From: Pseudomonas fluorescens
GTDB taxonomy: Bacteria > Pseudomonadota > Gammaproteobacteria > Pseudomonadales > Pseudomonadaceae
DNA length: 64,000 nucleotides
NCBI RefSeq assembly: GCF_000730425.1
Contig: NZ_CP008896.1
Coordinates: 2,666,001-2,730,000 of the forward strand
Direction: 5' to 3'
This document shows, one piece after another, positions 54,321-63,952 of this stretch (positions are counted from its first letter, which is position 1; each line of letters begins with the position of its first letter). The notes under the pieces were generated by a model. The model saw only the letters and a list, made by a program, of their open reading frames with translations, did not search any database and was not told where the DNA came from. The translations under genes were made by a program, and so were the position numbers.

Positions 54321-56003
54321 TCAAAGCGTGGAGAGGAAGGTGCTGTTATTGGCCTGCCATTCGATGATGTCGATACGGATACGCTTTTTGTCCAGCTTGC
54401 CGACGCTGGTCTTGGGAATTTCCGTAACAATGGCAATCTGGCTTGGAATCGCCCACTTGCTCAAGTGGCCCTGCTCGACATACGGCTTGAGGTGTTCCTT
54501 GAGTTCGCGGGCACCAATCCCGTGGCCTTCGCGTACCACCAACAGCGCAAACGGGCGCTCGCCCCACTGCGGGTCGGCAATCCCGACCACCGCTACTTCG
54601 CGTACCGCCGGGTGACGGCTGACCAGGTCTTCGAGGGCGAGGGAGGAAATCCACTCGCCGCCGGTCTTGATCACATCCTTGATGCGGTCGCGAATATCGA
54701 TCACACCAAAGGCATCGAGGGTGGCCACGTCGCCCGTGTGCATCCAGCCGCCTTCCCAGAGTTCGGCGCCCTTCTGCGGCTCATTGAAATAACCTTCGCT
54801 GAGCCATGGCGCGCGCAGCACCAGTTCGCCCTGGGACTCGCCATCGGCCGGCAGGAAGTTGCCGTCACCGTCAATGATCGCCGCCTCCACCAACGGCCCG
54901 GGCACCCCCGCCTTGATCCGGTAGGTGGTGCGTTCGTCTTCGCTGCCGGCCATCAGCTCTTCATTGAGGTGGGCACAAGACACCAGCGGCCCGGTCTCGG
55001 ACATGCCGTAGGCCGCCGTCAATTGGATGCCACGGGCCTTGGCCGCTTCATACAGCGAACGGTTGAGGGCACTGCCACCGATGACGATCTTCCAGCCGCC
55101 AAAATCCACGCCCTGGGCAGCCTTGGCATTGAGCACCATCTGCAGGATGGTCGGCACGCAGTGGGAGAACGTGACCTTCTCCTTGCGCCACAGCTCTACC
55201 AGGTATTCCGGGTCGTAGCGGCCAGGGTAGACCTGCTTGAGGCCAAGCATGGTCGCTACATAAGGCAGGCCCCAGGCGTGCACATGGAACATCGGCGTGA
55301 TCGGCATGTACACATCATTGGTGCCCAACAGCCGCACGCTGTCGACGCTGCCCATGATGGTCGCCACGCCGATGGTGTGCAGCACCAGTTGGCGATGGGT
55401 GAAATACACACCCTTGGGGTTACCGGTGGTGCCGGTGGTGTAGAAGGTGGTGGCCACCGAATGCTCGTCGAAGTCTTCGAAGGCGTACTGAGTGCTGGCG
55501 GCGGCCAGCAGGGTTTCGTACTCACCCACCAGGTTGGGCAGTTCGGCGGTTTTCTCGTCGCCATCGGTCAGCAGCAGGGTCTTGTCGACAGTGGTCAACT
55601 GCCCGGCGATGGCCTGGTACAGCCCGACGAACTCACTGTTGACCAGCACAAAGCGGTCCTCGGCGTGGTTCATCGTGTAGAGGATCTGCTCCGGCGACAG
55701 GCGCACATTGATGGTGTGGATCACCGCGCCAATCATCGGGATGGCGAACATGCACTCCAGGTAACGGTGACTGTCCCAGTCCATCACCGCCACAGTATCA
55801 CCGGCCTTGACCCCGGCTGCGGTCAGCACATTGGCCAGGCGGGCCACGCGCTCGATCAGGGTGGGGTAGGTATAGCGCAGCTTGTCGCGATAGACGATTT
55901 CCCGGGTTTTCTCGTAGCGGGTGCCCGACATCAACAGGCGCTTGATCAACAGCGGGTATTGGTAGGCGCCTTCGGCGGGCGGGATAATACGAGTCTGCAA
56001 CAT
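54321..56003 (-). CDS. AlkK-type medium-chain fatty acid--CoA ligase
   Basis: A 560-residue AMP-forming acyl-CoA synthetase. Core motifs are [20 protein letters not shown] (P-loop, near residue 183), [13 protein letters not shown], the [14 protein letters not shown] adenylate motif and [15 protein letters not shown], with the C-terminal catalytic Lys in [13 protein letters not shown]. It resembles AlkK/PA3924, which activates medium-chain acids to CoA thioesters for beta-oxidation. It lies upstream of DUF1302 on the same strand with its own gap of 335 bases. Substrate chain length cannot be told from sequence. Confidence 0.9.
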   Translation of the reverse strand: MLQTRIIPPAEGAYQYPLLIKRLLMSGTRYEKTREIVYRDKLRYTYPTLIERVARLANVLTAAGVKAGDTVAVMDWDSHRYLECMFAIPMIGAVIHTINVRLSPEQILYTMNHAEDRFVLVNSEFVGLYQAIAGQLTTVDKTLLLTDGDEKTAELPNLVGEYETLLAAASTQYAFEDFDEHSVATTFYTTGTTGNPKGVYFTHRQLVLHTIGVATIMGSVDSVRLLGTNDVYMPITPMFHVHAWGLPYVATMLGLKQVYPGRYDPEYLVELWRKEKVTFSHCVPTILQMVLNAKAAQGVDFGGWKIVIGGSALNRSLYEAAKARGIQLTAAYGMSETGPLVSCAHLNEELMAGSEDERTTYRIKAGVPGPLVEAAIIDGDGNFLPADGESQGELVLRAPWLSEGYFNEPQKGAELWEGGWMHTGDVATLDAFGVIDIRDRIKDVIKTGGEWISSLALEDLVSRHPAVREVAVVGIADPQWGERPFALLVVREGHGIGARELKEHLKPYVEQGHLSKWAIPSQIAIVTEIPKTSVGKLDKKRIRIDIIEWQANNSTFLSTL

Positions 56004-56149
56004 ACGAATCCCTTTTTATGACTGCACGGTCTTGGCTAAAGGATTTGCACTGTAGAGACCTTGCACGCCGGCCAAATCAGCCGAAGGAATGATTTGCAGA
56101 GCAGGACGAATGCTAGCTTTGCGCCAGCATTCGTTCGCGAATGACGCAA

Positions 56150-56779
56150 TCAGCGGTCGGTGAACGCCACTTTCACGCCGATGGCAATCAGCACCACCCC
56201 CATGCTCCGGTCGAACCAGTGCCCCATACGCGCAAATCCGGCGCGCACGCGCTGCTGGCTGAACAACATGGCCACCATGCAGAACCACAGGGCGGTGGCC
56301 ACGGCCAGGTACAGGCCATAACCGGCCTGGATCGCCAGCGGCGTGTGGGGGTTGATGACCACGGTAAACAACGACAGGAAAAACAATGTGGCCTTGGGGT
56401 TCAGGCCATTGGTCACAAACCCCGAAGTAAAGGCGCCGCGAGCGCTGCGTTCGCCCACTTCACGGTGCAATTGTTCTTCGCCGGCAGGCTTGGCCGGCTG
56501 CGCCCGCAATGCCTTGAAGCCGATATACAACAGGTAGGCCGCCGCCGCCCATTTCAAGGCGTTGAACAGCACGATGGACTGGGACACGATCAAGCCGATA
56601 CCGAGCAGCGAGTAGCCGACGTGGAGGAAGATCGCCGAGCCGACGCCCAGCGCCGTCCAGGTGCCGGCGTGCCGGCCGTGAGTCACGCTCTCGCGTACCA
56701 CCACGGCAAAGTCCGGCCCGGGACTGGCCACGGCCAGCAGGTGAATCAACGCCACGGTCAAAAACTCGGTGAGGTACAT
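56150..56779 (-). CDS. LysE/RhtB-family amino-acid exporter
   Basis: A 209-residue inner-membrane protein with about six TM segments. The family signature SPGPDFAVVVRESVTHGRHA is at about residues 20-40. LysE proteins export amino acids or homoserine lactone-type solutes; this substrate is unknown. Start ATG 56779 has GGAG 5 bases upstream; a GTG two codons earlier is possible. Divergent from hprA (84 bases). Confidence 0.9.
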   Translation of the reverse strand: MYLTEFLTVALIHLLAVASPGPDFAVVVRESVTHGRHAGTWTALGVGSAIFLHVGYSLLGIGLIVSQSIVLFNALKWAAAAYLLYIGFKALRAQPAKPAGEEQLHREVGERSARGAFTSGFVTNGLNPKATLFFLSLFTVVINPHTPLAIQAGYGLYLAVATALWFCMVAMLFSQQRVRAGFARMGHWFDRSMGVVLIAIGVKVAFTDR

Positions 56780-56863
56780 GCACACTCCAAGAAGTAACTG
56801 ATTATTTCATCTGGTAGGCTCGGCAGATTACGCCTTCGAACCCAGTCGCAAAAGGTACAGTTG

Positions 56864-57829
56864 ATGACGAACAATCGCCGCGCCGTCTTCCTTGATCACT
56901 CTTCCCTGGACCAGGGGGACCTTGACCTCAGCGAGCTGCGGGAAACGTTCAGCGATTTGCAGCTGTGCGAGCAGTCCTCGGCGGATCAGGTGGTCGAGCG
57001 CCTGCAAGGCGCACAGGTAGCGATCAGTAACAAGATCCTGCTCAACGCCCAGACCCTGGCTGCCTGCCCCGAACTGAAGCTGATCCTGATCGCTGCTACC
57101 GGCACCAACAACGTCGACCTGGCCGCCGCCCGCGCCCAGGGTATTACCGTAAGTAACTGCCAGGGCTACGGCACTCCATCGGTGGCGCAACACACCCTCA
57201 TGCTGTTACTTAACCTCGCCACACGCTTGAAGGACTATCAAAAAGATGTCGACGCCGGCCTGTGGCAGCAAGCCAAACAGTTCTGCCTGCTGGATTACCC
57301 AATCGTCGAGCTGGAAGGCAAAACTCTCGGTTTGCTGGGCCATGGCGAACTGGGCGGCGCCGTCGCACGCCTGGCCGAAGCCTTTGGCATGCGTGTGCTG
57401 CTGGGAGCAATCCCAGGCCGCCCAGCCCGTGCAGATCGGGTACCACTGGACGAACTGTTGCCACAAATCGACGCCCTGACCCTGCATTGCCCGCTCAACG
57501 AGCACACGCGCCACTTCATCGGTGCCCGCGAACTGGCGTTGCTCAAGCCGGGCGCATTCGTGGTCAACACCGCACGCGGTGGCCTGATCGATGAGCAGGC
57601 CCTGGCAGACGCCCTGCGTAGCGGTCATCTGGGCGGCGCAGCCACCGATGTGCTGAGCGTCGAACCGCCAACCGCCGGCAACCCATTGCTGGCTGGCGAC
57701 ATTCCACGGCTGATCATCACCCCACACAGTGCCTGGGGCAGTCGCGAAGCGCGGCAACGGATCGTCGGCCAATTGACCGAAAACGCCCAGGGCTTCTTCG
57801 CCGGAGCACCGCAGCGCGTCGTCAGTTGA
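56864..57829 (+). CDS. hprA: D-2-hydroxyacid dehydrogenase (hydroxypyruvate/glycerate dehydrogenase, HprA-like)
   Basis: A 321-residue NAD-dependent dehydrogenase. Residues around [20 protein letters not shown] precede the Rossmann motif [19 protein letters not shown]. The catalytic set is Arg in [15 protein letters not shown], Glu in SVEPP and His in [12 protein letters not shown]. It corresponds to the gene called hprA (glycerate dehydrogenase) next to rsmC in P. aeruginosa. Note GHGELG where most relatives have GxGxxG with Gly-Gly-Ile. ATG 56864 is chosen over a TTG one codon upstream. It is followed at 31 bases by rsmC. Confidence 0.88.
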   Translation: MTNNRRAVFLDHSSLDQGDLDLSELRETFSDLQLCEQSSADQVVERLQGAQVAISNKILLNAQTLAACPELKLILIAATGTNNVDLAAARAQGITVSNCQGYGTPSVAQHTLMLLLNLATRLKDYQKDVDAGLWQQAKQFCLLDYPIVELEGKTLGLLGHGELGGAVARLAEAFGMRVLLGAIPGRPARADRVPLDELLPQIDALTLHCPLNEHTRHFIGARELALLKPGAFVVNTARGGLIDEQALADALRSGHLGGAATDVLSVEPPTAGNPLLAGDIPRLIITPHSAWGSREARQRIVGQLTENAQGFFAGAPQRVVS

Positions 57830-57860
57830 TAAACTGCGCTCCTTTTTCAGGGAGCAGACT

Positions 57861-58859
57861 ATGGATCCGCGCAGTGAAGTACTGCTTCGTCAGGCCGAAC
57901 TTTTTCAAGGCAACGTGTTGCTGGCCGGCCTGCCCGCCGACGACCTGCTGGGGCGCCTGCCCAATGCCCATGGCTGGTGCTGGCATGCCGGCGACCAGGC
58001 GGCGCTGGATGCACGGTTTGCCGAGCGCAGCCATTTCGGGGTGACTGTGCCGGATCGCGCATTCGACACGGCGGTGGTGTTCCTGCCCAAATCCAAGGAC
58101 CTGGCCGACTACATCCTCAAGGCCGTCGCTGCACGGCTACCGGGCGCCGAGCTGTACCTGGTGGGTGAAAAACGCGGCGGCATCGAAAGCGCTGCCAAAC
58201 AACTGAACGCCTTTGGCAAACCACGCAAGCTGGACAATGCGCGGCACTGCCAACTGTGGCTGGCCACCGTGGCCGACGCCCCGGCGGCTCCCGAGCTGGC
58301 GAGCCTGGCCCAGGTGTTTGAAGTGCCCCTGGCCGACGGGCCGCTCAAGGTCGTCAGCCTGCCGGGCGTGTTCAGTCATGGCCGCCTGGATCGTGGGACG
58401 GCGCTGCTACTGGAGCACCTGGACAAACTGCCCAGCGGTCACCTGCTGGACTTCGGCTGCGGCGCCGGCGTGCTGGGCGCGGCGGTCAAGCGGCGCTACC
58501 CGCACAATACCGTGACCTTGCTTGATGTGGACGCCTTCGCCACCGCCAGCAGCCGCCTGACGCTGGAGGCCAATGGCCTGGAAGGCGACGTGCTGACCGG
58601 TGACGGCATCGATGCGGCGCCGATGGGGCTGGATGCGATTTTGAGCAACCCGCCGTTCCACGTCGGGGTGCATACGGATTATTTCGCCACGGAAAATCTG
58701 CTGCGAAAAGCACGCCAACATCTGAAAAACGGCGGCGAACTTCGGCTAGTTGCCAATAATTTCCTGAAGTACCAGCCGCTGATCGAAGAGCACCTGGGCG
58801 TGTGCGCCGTCAAGGCCGAGGGCCAGGGTTTTCGCATCTACCGGGCCAAGCGCGGCTGA
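57861..58859 (+). CDS. rsmC: 16S rRNA (guanine(1207)-N2)-methyltransferase RsmC
   Basis: A 332-residue two-domain enzyme that makes m2G1207 in the small subunit. The N-terminal half is a degenerate methyltransferase-like domain. The C-terminal half binds SAM ([20 protein letters not shown] near residue 193) and has the catalytic motif [13 protein letters not shown] near residue 263. Starts [17 protein letters not shown] with GGGAG upstream. Length is normal. Confidence 0.93.
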   Translation: MDPRSEVLLRQAELFQGNVLLAGLPADDLLGRLPNAHGWCWHAGDQAALDARFAERSHFGVTVPDRAFDTAVVFLPKSKDLADYILKAVAARLPGAELYLVGEKRGGIESAAKQLNAFGKPRKLDNARHCQLWLATVADAPAAPELASLAQVFEVPLADGPLKVVSLPGVFSHGRLDRGTALLLEHLDKLPSGHLLDFGCGAGVLGAAVKRRYPHNTVTLLDVDAFATASSRLTLEANGLEGDVLTGDGIDAAPMGLDAILSNPPFHVGVHTDYFATENLLRKARQHLKNGGELRLVANNFLKYQPLIEEHLGVCAVKAEGQGFRIYRAKRG

Positions 58860-58917
58860 CGGGCGTTTGAAAAAGAAGGCTTGCCGAATGGATTTTGCCA
58901 AGGCAGAATCCGCTCCG

Positions 58918-59092
58918 TCCTAGGGGAGTAGTCTCCCACGAGCACCATGCTCGTCCGGCATACGTCAACATACTTGGTCAGCAGGCCATGGCGTATGCGA
59001 CCCAGGAGTCCGCACAGACGGACCGGGGTTTGACAAGACCTATGACACGCACACCTTACCCGGGGCGGGAAGGCTGTACGTGTCATAGCCGT
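58918..59092 (+). promoter_or_regulatory. Manganese riboswitch (yybP-ykoY family)
   Basis: The aptamer runs about 58921-59042. The conserved TAGGGGAGTAG at its 5' end and TTTGACAAGACCTA at its 3' end pair as helix P1, and GCATACG (58958) pairs with CGTATGC (58992). The expression platform is a strong hairpin, CTATGACACG (59040-59049) with CGTGTCATAG (59079-59088). Its left arm shares the bases used in P1, so the two folds exclude each other. It ends 28 bases before a GDT1/UPF0016 transporter gene, a classic target. Known ligand of the class: Mn2+. Confidence 0.88.
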
Positions 59093-59119
59093 GTCGACCC
59101 GCCCCTGGAAACCTACCTG

Positions 59120-59704
59120 ATGCTGGATTCACTGCTCGTTCCTACCGCAATCGTTGCCCTGGCCGAAATCGGCGACAAGACGCAATTGCTCGCGCTCATC
59201 CTCGCCGCACGCTTTCGCAAACCCTGGCCGATCATCGCCGGTATCATCGCTGCGACCCTGGCCAACCACGCCGCCGCCGGTGCCGTAGGTGCCTGGTTTG
59301 GCAGTTTCTTTTCGGATGCGGTGCTGCACTGGATCCTTGCCGCGAGCTTCTGCGCCACGGCCTTGTGGACCCTGGTGCCAGACAAGCTCGACGACGATGA
59401 AACCAGCACCTCGCGCAAGTTCGGGCCGTTCCTGACCACCCTGATTGCGTTCTTTATCGCGGAAATCGGTGACAAGACGCAGATCGCCACCGTGATGCTG
59501 GCAGCGCAATATCCGGAATTGTGGCTGGTCATTATCGGCACCACCCTGGGTATGCTGATTGCCAACGTACCCGTGGTGCTGGCGGGGAATTTCGCGGCGG
59601 AGAAGCTGCCATTGACCCTGATTCGTCGCCTGGCAGCTTCGGCGTTCTTCATCCTGGCACTGGTGGCGGTGTACAAGGCCATGCAAAGCAGCGGTTGGAT
59701 CTGA
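59120..59704 (+). CDS. GDT1/UPF0016 (MneA-type) manganese exporter
   Basis: A 194-residue inner-membrane protein with six TM segments and an internal duplication. Each half carries the family motif ExGD(K/R)(T/S): VALAEIGDKTQLLAL near residue 16 and FIAEIGDKTQIATVM near residue 118. Bacterial members export Mn2+ and the eukaryotic ones move Mn2+/Ca2+. Start ATG 59120 (MLDSLLVPTAIV) is just after the riboswitch; the open frame upstream runs through the riboswitch and is not coding. Control by Mn2+ follows from the riboswitch. Confidence 0.93.
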   Translation: MLDSLLVPTAIVALAEIGDKTQLLALILAARFRKPWPIIAGIIAATLANHAAAGAVGAWFGSFFSDAVLHWILAASFCATALWTLVPDKLDDDETSTSRKFGPFLTTLIAFFIAEIGDKTQIATVMLAAQYPELWLVIIGTTLGMLIANVPVVLAGNFAAEKLPLTLIRRLAASAFFILALVAVYKAMQSSGWI

Positions 59705-59713
59705 CATACACCT

Positions 59714-59798
59714 TGTGGGAGCCGGCTTGCCGGCGATGGCGCCCCTGAAATCGGTACATGACTCAAGGACCTCATCGCCGGCAAGCCGGCACCTACAC
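59714..59798. repeat. REPIN
   Basis: Inverted REP pair, TGTGGGAGCCGGCTTGCCGG and CCGGCAAGCCGGCACCTACA, with a spacer, filling the convergent gap between the GDT1 gene and the M48 protease gene. Confidence 0.9.
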
Positions 59799-59805
59799 AG
59801 GACGC

Positions 59806-60621
59806 TTACTTCTTGGCCTGCTGGTACAGCGGCATCACTTTGGGAATCGCCGCCTGCAACGAGGCGATCCGGCTGCTGGAGGCCGGGTGGGTGCTCATGA
59901 ACTCAGGCGGCGCGCCTTCGGAAGCCTTGGCCATTTTGTTCCACAGTGTGATCGCGGCGTTCGGGTCGTAACCGGCGCGGGCTGACAGCTCCAGGCCAAT
60001 CAGGTCGGCTTCGTTTTCATTGCTGCGGCTGTTGGGCAAGGTCATGCCGTAATTGGCCACGGTGTCAGCCAGGGCCATGCTGTCCTGGCCCAGGCCCAGC
60101 AATGCGCCAGCGCCCTGCTTGGCCATCTCGATGCCGTAGGCCTTGGACATGGCTTCGCGGCCATGCTCGCGCAGGGCATGGGCAATTTCATGGCCCATGA
60201 CCGCCGCCAACTCGTCGTCGGTCAACTTGAGCGTGTCGATCAAGCCGCTGTAGACAAAAATCTTGCCGCCAGGACCGCAGTTGGCGTTCATTTCGTCGCT
60301 CTTGATCAGGTTCACCTCCCACTTCCACTGCGCCGCATCCGGACGGAAGGTGGGTGCCTGGGCGATCAGGCGCTTGGCAATAGCCTGCACGCGCTTGGCG
60401 TTGGCGCTGGTCTTGTCCACCAGCCCCTTACCGCTGGCTTCACCCAGGGTCTGCTGGTACGACTGCGCGTACATCTGGTCGACTTCCTGGCTCGACAGCA
60501 TGCTGAACATGTACTGCTTGCGTTCCACGCCCACGGCACCGCCGCTGGTGGTGTTGACCGACTGGCAACCGGCGAGCAGCAAGGCTGCGCTCAATGCCGT
60601 TACCGCCAATGATTTTTTCAT
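59806..60621 (-). CDS. M48-family metalloprotease lipoprotein (LoiP-like)
   Basis: A 271-residue envelope protease. Signal peptide with lipobox LLAGC (Cys19). Zinc motif HEIAH at residues 144-148 with the third ligand in NENEADLIGLE. It resembles E. coli LoiP/YggG and BepA-type quality-control proteases. Start ATG 60621 has GGGAG 7 bases upstream; an in-frame start at 60642 would put extra residues before the signal peptide. Convergent with the GDT1 gene. Confidence 0.92.
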   Translation of the reverse strand: MKKSLAVTALSAALLLAGCQSVNTTSGGAVGVERKQYMFSMLSSQEVDQMYAQSYQQTLGEASGKGLVDKTSANAKRVQAIAKRLIAQAPTFRPDAAQWKWEVNLIKSDEMNANCGPGGKIFVYSGLIDTLKLTDDELAAVMGHEIAHALREHGREAMSKAYGIEMAKQGAGALLGLGQDSMALADTVANYGMTLPNSRSNENEADLIGLELSARAGYDPNAAITLWNKMAKASEGAPPEFMSTHPASSSRIASLQAAIPKVMPLYQQAKK

Positions 60622-60772
60622 GCACATTCTCCCTGAAAACATGGCGCGTATCGTAGGCCCTCCCTTGTATCGGCGCCAGATACACCTGACGCTTAACCGC
60701 TAAATTTCAGAGACCGCCCACGCCGGCGACCATTCTATTTACGACATCCCGACACTTTTACCGGGCACCCCC

Positions 60773-60799
60773 TCATGCCTGCCGCGTCTGTGGCCGATA
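60773..60799 (+). promoter_or_regulatory. Candidate FliA (sigma28) promoter for the Cache chemoreceptor gene
   Basis: TCATG, 15 bases, GCCGATA, about 38 bases before the ATG. The -10 part agrees with the flagellar sigma consensus GCCGATAA; the -35 is weak. Confidence 0.4.
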
Positions 60800-60836
60800 T
60801 AAAAGGCAGATCATGTCCCCTGCGCCCGGAGCTTTC

Positions 60837-62978
60837 ATGAAATTCAAGTCGATTCAGTTTTCTGTTGCGGCATTGGCCGGGGCCATTGTCCTGAGCGTCG
60901 TGGCGGCCCTGGTGCTGTACGCGCTGTTCGCCGGCGCACGGACCCAAGAGATGGTGCAGGAACGCACCCAGGCGCAATTCGAACAAATCATCGAACAACG
61001 CCTTACGGCATTGGCACAAACCCAGGCCACGTTGATCCAACGCGAACTGGAAGCGCCACTGGTGATCGCCAAAGGCCTGGCCACCACCAATGCGCTGATG
61101 GGCATGAAGGACGCAAGCGGCGCCGCCCCGTTGCAGGTCAGCCGTGAACAACTGATCAACCTGCTGCACGAAACCGTGGTCCGCAACCCGAAAATCCTCG
61201 GTTCCTATATTGCCTGGGAACCCAATGCCATCGACCACAATGACGCCCACTATCTGAACACCACCGTCGTCGGTGTAGAGCCCACCAACGGACGCTTCAT
61301 GCCATGGTGGTTCCGCAACCAGGACGACAGCCTGGCCCTGGAAAAACTCGCTGACCTGACCGACCAGAAAATCCTTTCTACCGGCATTCGCGCCAGCGAG
61401 TACTACCTCTGCTCCAAGGAAACCCAGAAGCCCTGCGCCATTGACCCGGCACCCTATCGCGTGGGCAACACCACGGTGATGCTGGCCTCGTTTATCGAAC
61501 CGATCATGATCGACGGCGCGTTCCAGGGCATCGTCGGGGCCGACCTGCCGGTCAATTTCATCCAGGAAATGCTCAGCGCTGCAGACCAGAAGCTGTACAA
61601 CGGTGCCGGCGAGATAGCGCTGATTTCCAGCAACGGCCGCCTGGTGGCCTACACCAAGGACCCGGGAAAACTGGGAGAAAAGGCCAGCGACCTGCTCGAC
61701 AAGAGTGAACTGGATAACCTCGGCCAGCTGAAAGTCGGCGACGTGCGCTACGACATCGACCAGGCAAACGGGCATATCGAGCTGTTCCTGCCTTTCAACA
61801 TCGGCCAGACCGATGCGCGCTGGACCCTGATGCTGCAACTGCCCCTGAGCGCAGTGATGGCCGACCTGCACACCCTGCAAGGTGACCTGGACGCCCAGCG
61901 CAAGGCCGATATTTTCGGCATGACCCTGGTTGGCCTGCTGATTGCCGGCATCGGCCTGCTGGTGATCTGGCTGGTGGGCCACGGCATTGCCCGCCCGCTC
62001 AAGCAAATGGTGGCGATGCTCAATGACATCGCCCAGGGCGAAGGCGACCTGACGCGCCGCCTGACCAGTGACCGCGCCGATGAACTGGGGGCGATTGCCG
62101 CGGGCTTCAATACCTTCCTGATCAAGCTGCAGGGCATGATCACCCAGGTGGTCAGTTCGGTGCAGAAGGTCAGCGACTCGTCGGAGCACACCGCCGACAT
62201 CGCCATCCGCACCAACCAGGGCGTGCACAAGCAAATGGTCGAAATCGACCAGGTCGCCACCGCTGTGCACGAGATGACCGCCACCGCCCAGGACGTAGCG
62301 CGCAATGCCACCCAGGCCGCACAGGCTGCCACCCACGCCGACCAGGCCGCGAGCCAGGGCATGCAGATCGTGCGCGACACCTCCACGTCCATCGGCGCCC
62401 TGGCCCTGGAGATCGGTAAGGCGGTGGGTGTGGTCCAGGCCCTGGCCAAGGACAGCGAGAACATCAACGCGATCCTGATTGCCATCCGCGGTATTGCCGA
62501 GCAGACCAACCTGCTGGCCCTTAACGCCGCGATTGAGGCCGCGCGGGCTGGCGAACAGGGCCGGGGATTTGCGGTGGTAGCCGACGAAGTACGCAACCTG
62601 GCGCAGAAAACCCAGAAGGCCACCGAAGAAATCCAGACCATGATCCAGCAATTGCAACAAGGCACGCAGGATGTAGTGCGGGTCATGGAAGACAGCCAGC
62701 AGCGTACCGATGAAAGCGTGCAACACGCCGCCAAGGCTGCAAAGGCCCTGGAGACCATTACCCAGGCCGTGTCGGTGATCAATGACATGAACACGCAGAT
62801 TGCCAGCGCGGCGGAGGAACAGAGCGCGGTGGCCGAGGATATCAACCGCAATGTGATCAATATCGGGCAGGTGGCCAATGAAGTGGCGGGGGGTGCGGAT
62901 GAGTCCAGCGCCGCCAGTGCGGGGCTGACTCAGTTGGCGGAGCAGCAGCGGCGGTTGATCAATCAGTTCAGGGTCTAA
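60837..62978 (+). CDS. Methyl-accepting chemotaxis protein with periplasmic dCache domain
   Basis: A 713-residue transmembrane chemoreceptor. TM1 is at about residues 8-33, a periplasmic double-Cache domain at about 40-345, TM2 at about 360-380, HAMP at about 382-435 and the signalling domain to the end. The tip reads [25 protein letters not shown]. The ligand domain contains [13 protein letters not shown] and [11 protein letters not shown], a pattern seen in dCache receptors for amino acids and small organic acids; the ligand is unknown. ATG 60837 has GGAG 5 bases upstream. Confidence 0.93.
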   Translation: MKFKSIQFSVAALAGAIVLSVVAALVLYALFAGARTQEMVQERTQAQFEQIIEQRLTALAQTQATLIQRELEAPLVIAKGLATTNALMGMKDASGAAPLQVSREQLINLLHETVVRNPKILGSYIAWEPNAIDHNDAHYLNTTVVGVEPTNGRFMPWWFRNQDDSLALEKLADLTDQKILSTGIRASEYYLCSKETQKPCAIDPAPYRVGNTTVMLASFIEPIMIDGAFQGIVGADLPVNFIQEMLSAADQKLYNGAGEIALISSNGRLVAYTKDPGKLGEKASDLLDKSELDNLGQLKVGDVRYDIDQANGHIELFLPFNIGQTDARWTLMLQLPLSAVMADLHTLQGDLDAQRKADIFGMTLVGLLIAGIGLLVIWLVGHGIARPLKQMVAMLNDIAQGEGDLTRRLTSDRADELGAIAAGFNTFLIKLQGMITQVVSSVQKVSDSSEHTADIAIRTNQGVHKQMVEIDQVATAVHEMTATAQDVARNATQAAQAATHADQAASQGMQIVRDTSTSIGALALEIGKAVGVVQALAKDSENINAILIAIRGIAEQTNLLALNAAIEAARAGEQGRGFAVVADEVRNLAQKTQKATEEIQTMIQQLQQGTQDVVRVMEDSQQRTDESVQHAAKAAKALETITQAVSVINDMNTQIASAAEEQSAVAEDINRNVINIGQVANEVAGGADESSAASAGLTQLAEQQRRLINQFRV

Positions 62979-63018
62979 AGGTTTCGGCGCCCTTAAATCC
63001 TCCCGACAACTTCCAGGC

Positions 63019-63639
63019 TCAACCCGGGGTCAAACACTCCGGCCCATTGAGCTTCGGATCATTGACCAGGTTGGCCAGCACCCGCTCGCGCAACGCCGTG
63101 GGCTCACTGGCCAACAACCCCTGCAACACATGCAGAGGCGTCTCGGGATCCAGCCAGGCCGCCTGCCCCGCCGCATCCAGAATCAACGGCCGGCGCTGGC
63201 TCTGCGCGGCCTGGGTAACCACCGCGGCACTCAACCACACTTGCTCCTGCACTGGGTAAGCCTCCCAGATCGCCGCGAAAAACAGGGTCGAGCCCTCCCC
63301 CGGCGTCAGCCAGTACGGCCGCTTGCGCTGAGTGCCGCGCCATTCATAAAAGCCATTGGCCGGCAGCAGGCAACGGCGCAGGCGAAAAGCCTCGCGAAAC
63401 ATCGGTTGTTCCGCCAGGGTTTCGGCGCGGGCGTGGGCCGGGGTGCGGGACAGATCGGTCAGCCACGGCGGTGTCAGCCCCCAACGTGCCCGCGCCAGGG
63501 TGCGCTGGCCGTCGACGGCACGCTGGATCAGCACCGAATCATTGGGGGAAATATTCCACTGGGCCTGTTGATCCGTCGGGAAACCTGGCAAGGCAGCAAA
63601 GGCGGGGTTCCAGCGAAACAGGGCATAACGTCCACACAT
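63019..63639 (-). CDS. SRAP-family (YedK/HMCES) protein with altered active site
   Basis: A 206-residue SOS-response-associated peptidase-like protein. YedK/HMCES proteins form a thiazolidine crosslink between Cys2 and abasic sites in single-stranded DNA. Cys2 (MCGRYALF), Arg4 and the Glu in NGFYEW (Glu99) are kept. The usual Asn of the NARAET motif is His69 (AHARAET), and the His of the HDRRP motif is Ser147 (SQRRP), with several residues missing before it. In E. coli these are Asn75 and His160 of the active site. I set the start at ATG 63639 because Cys2 must be exposed by Met removal; an upstream in-frame start at 63735 would bury it. Confidence 0.87.
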   Translation of the reverse strand: MCGRYALFRWNPAFAALPGFPTDQQAQWNISPNDSVLIQRAVDGQRTLARARWGLTPPWLTDLSRTPAHARAETLAEQPMFREAFRLRRCLLPANGFYEWRGTQRKRPYWLTPGEGSTLFFAAIWEAYPVQEQVWLSAAVVTQAAQSQRRPLILDAAGQAAWLDPETPLHVLQGLLASEPTALRERVLANLVNDPKLNGPECLTPG

Positions 63640-63676
63640 GGGGCAACACGACTCTTGGGTAAACCGGTCGACAAGC

Positions 63677-63937
63677 CTAACAGACCAGCACGTCGGGGTA
63701 GCTGTCGGGCTCATCGCCAGGCAGTGGTTGCGCACCGATATATGCCGTGATCAGCTCGCGGGCACAGGTGGCCTGGTCGTTCTCCACTTCCAGGCCCAGC
63801 AGGCCGAAAATCGGCAGCTCACCCGTGCCACCGAGCAAGTGGCGCCCCACCAGATGAGCCGCGATGCCTTCGCTGGCAAGCATTTGTTGCAACAACTCGC
63901 CTTCCATCAGGTTTTCCGGCTCGTAGATTCGTTGCAT
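63677..63937 (-). CDS. DUF2007 family small protein (putative signal-transducing protein)
   Basis: An 86-residue protein. The DUF2007 core is MQRIYEPENLMEGELLQQML, then GIAAHLVGRHLLGGTGELP, covering residues 1-70. Members are small cytoplasmic proteins related to PII-like/ACT-type folds and have no known function. ATG 63937 has GGGAGG 8 bases upstream. The gene lies 15 bases after the stop of another gene that enters from the window edge. Confidence 0.85.
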   Translation of the reverse strand: MQRIYEPENLMEGELLQQMLASEGIAAHLVGRHLLGGTGELPIFGLLGLEVENDQATCARELITAYIGAQPLPGDEPDSYPDVLVC

Positions 63938-63952
63938 GGCCGCCTCCCCCCT

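Noticed and set aside
60735..62726. A 663-codon frame antisense to the Cache chemoreceptor
   Set aside because: Composition is that of a complementary-strand shadow; the plus-strand gene has clear chemoreceptor domains throughout.
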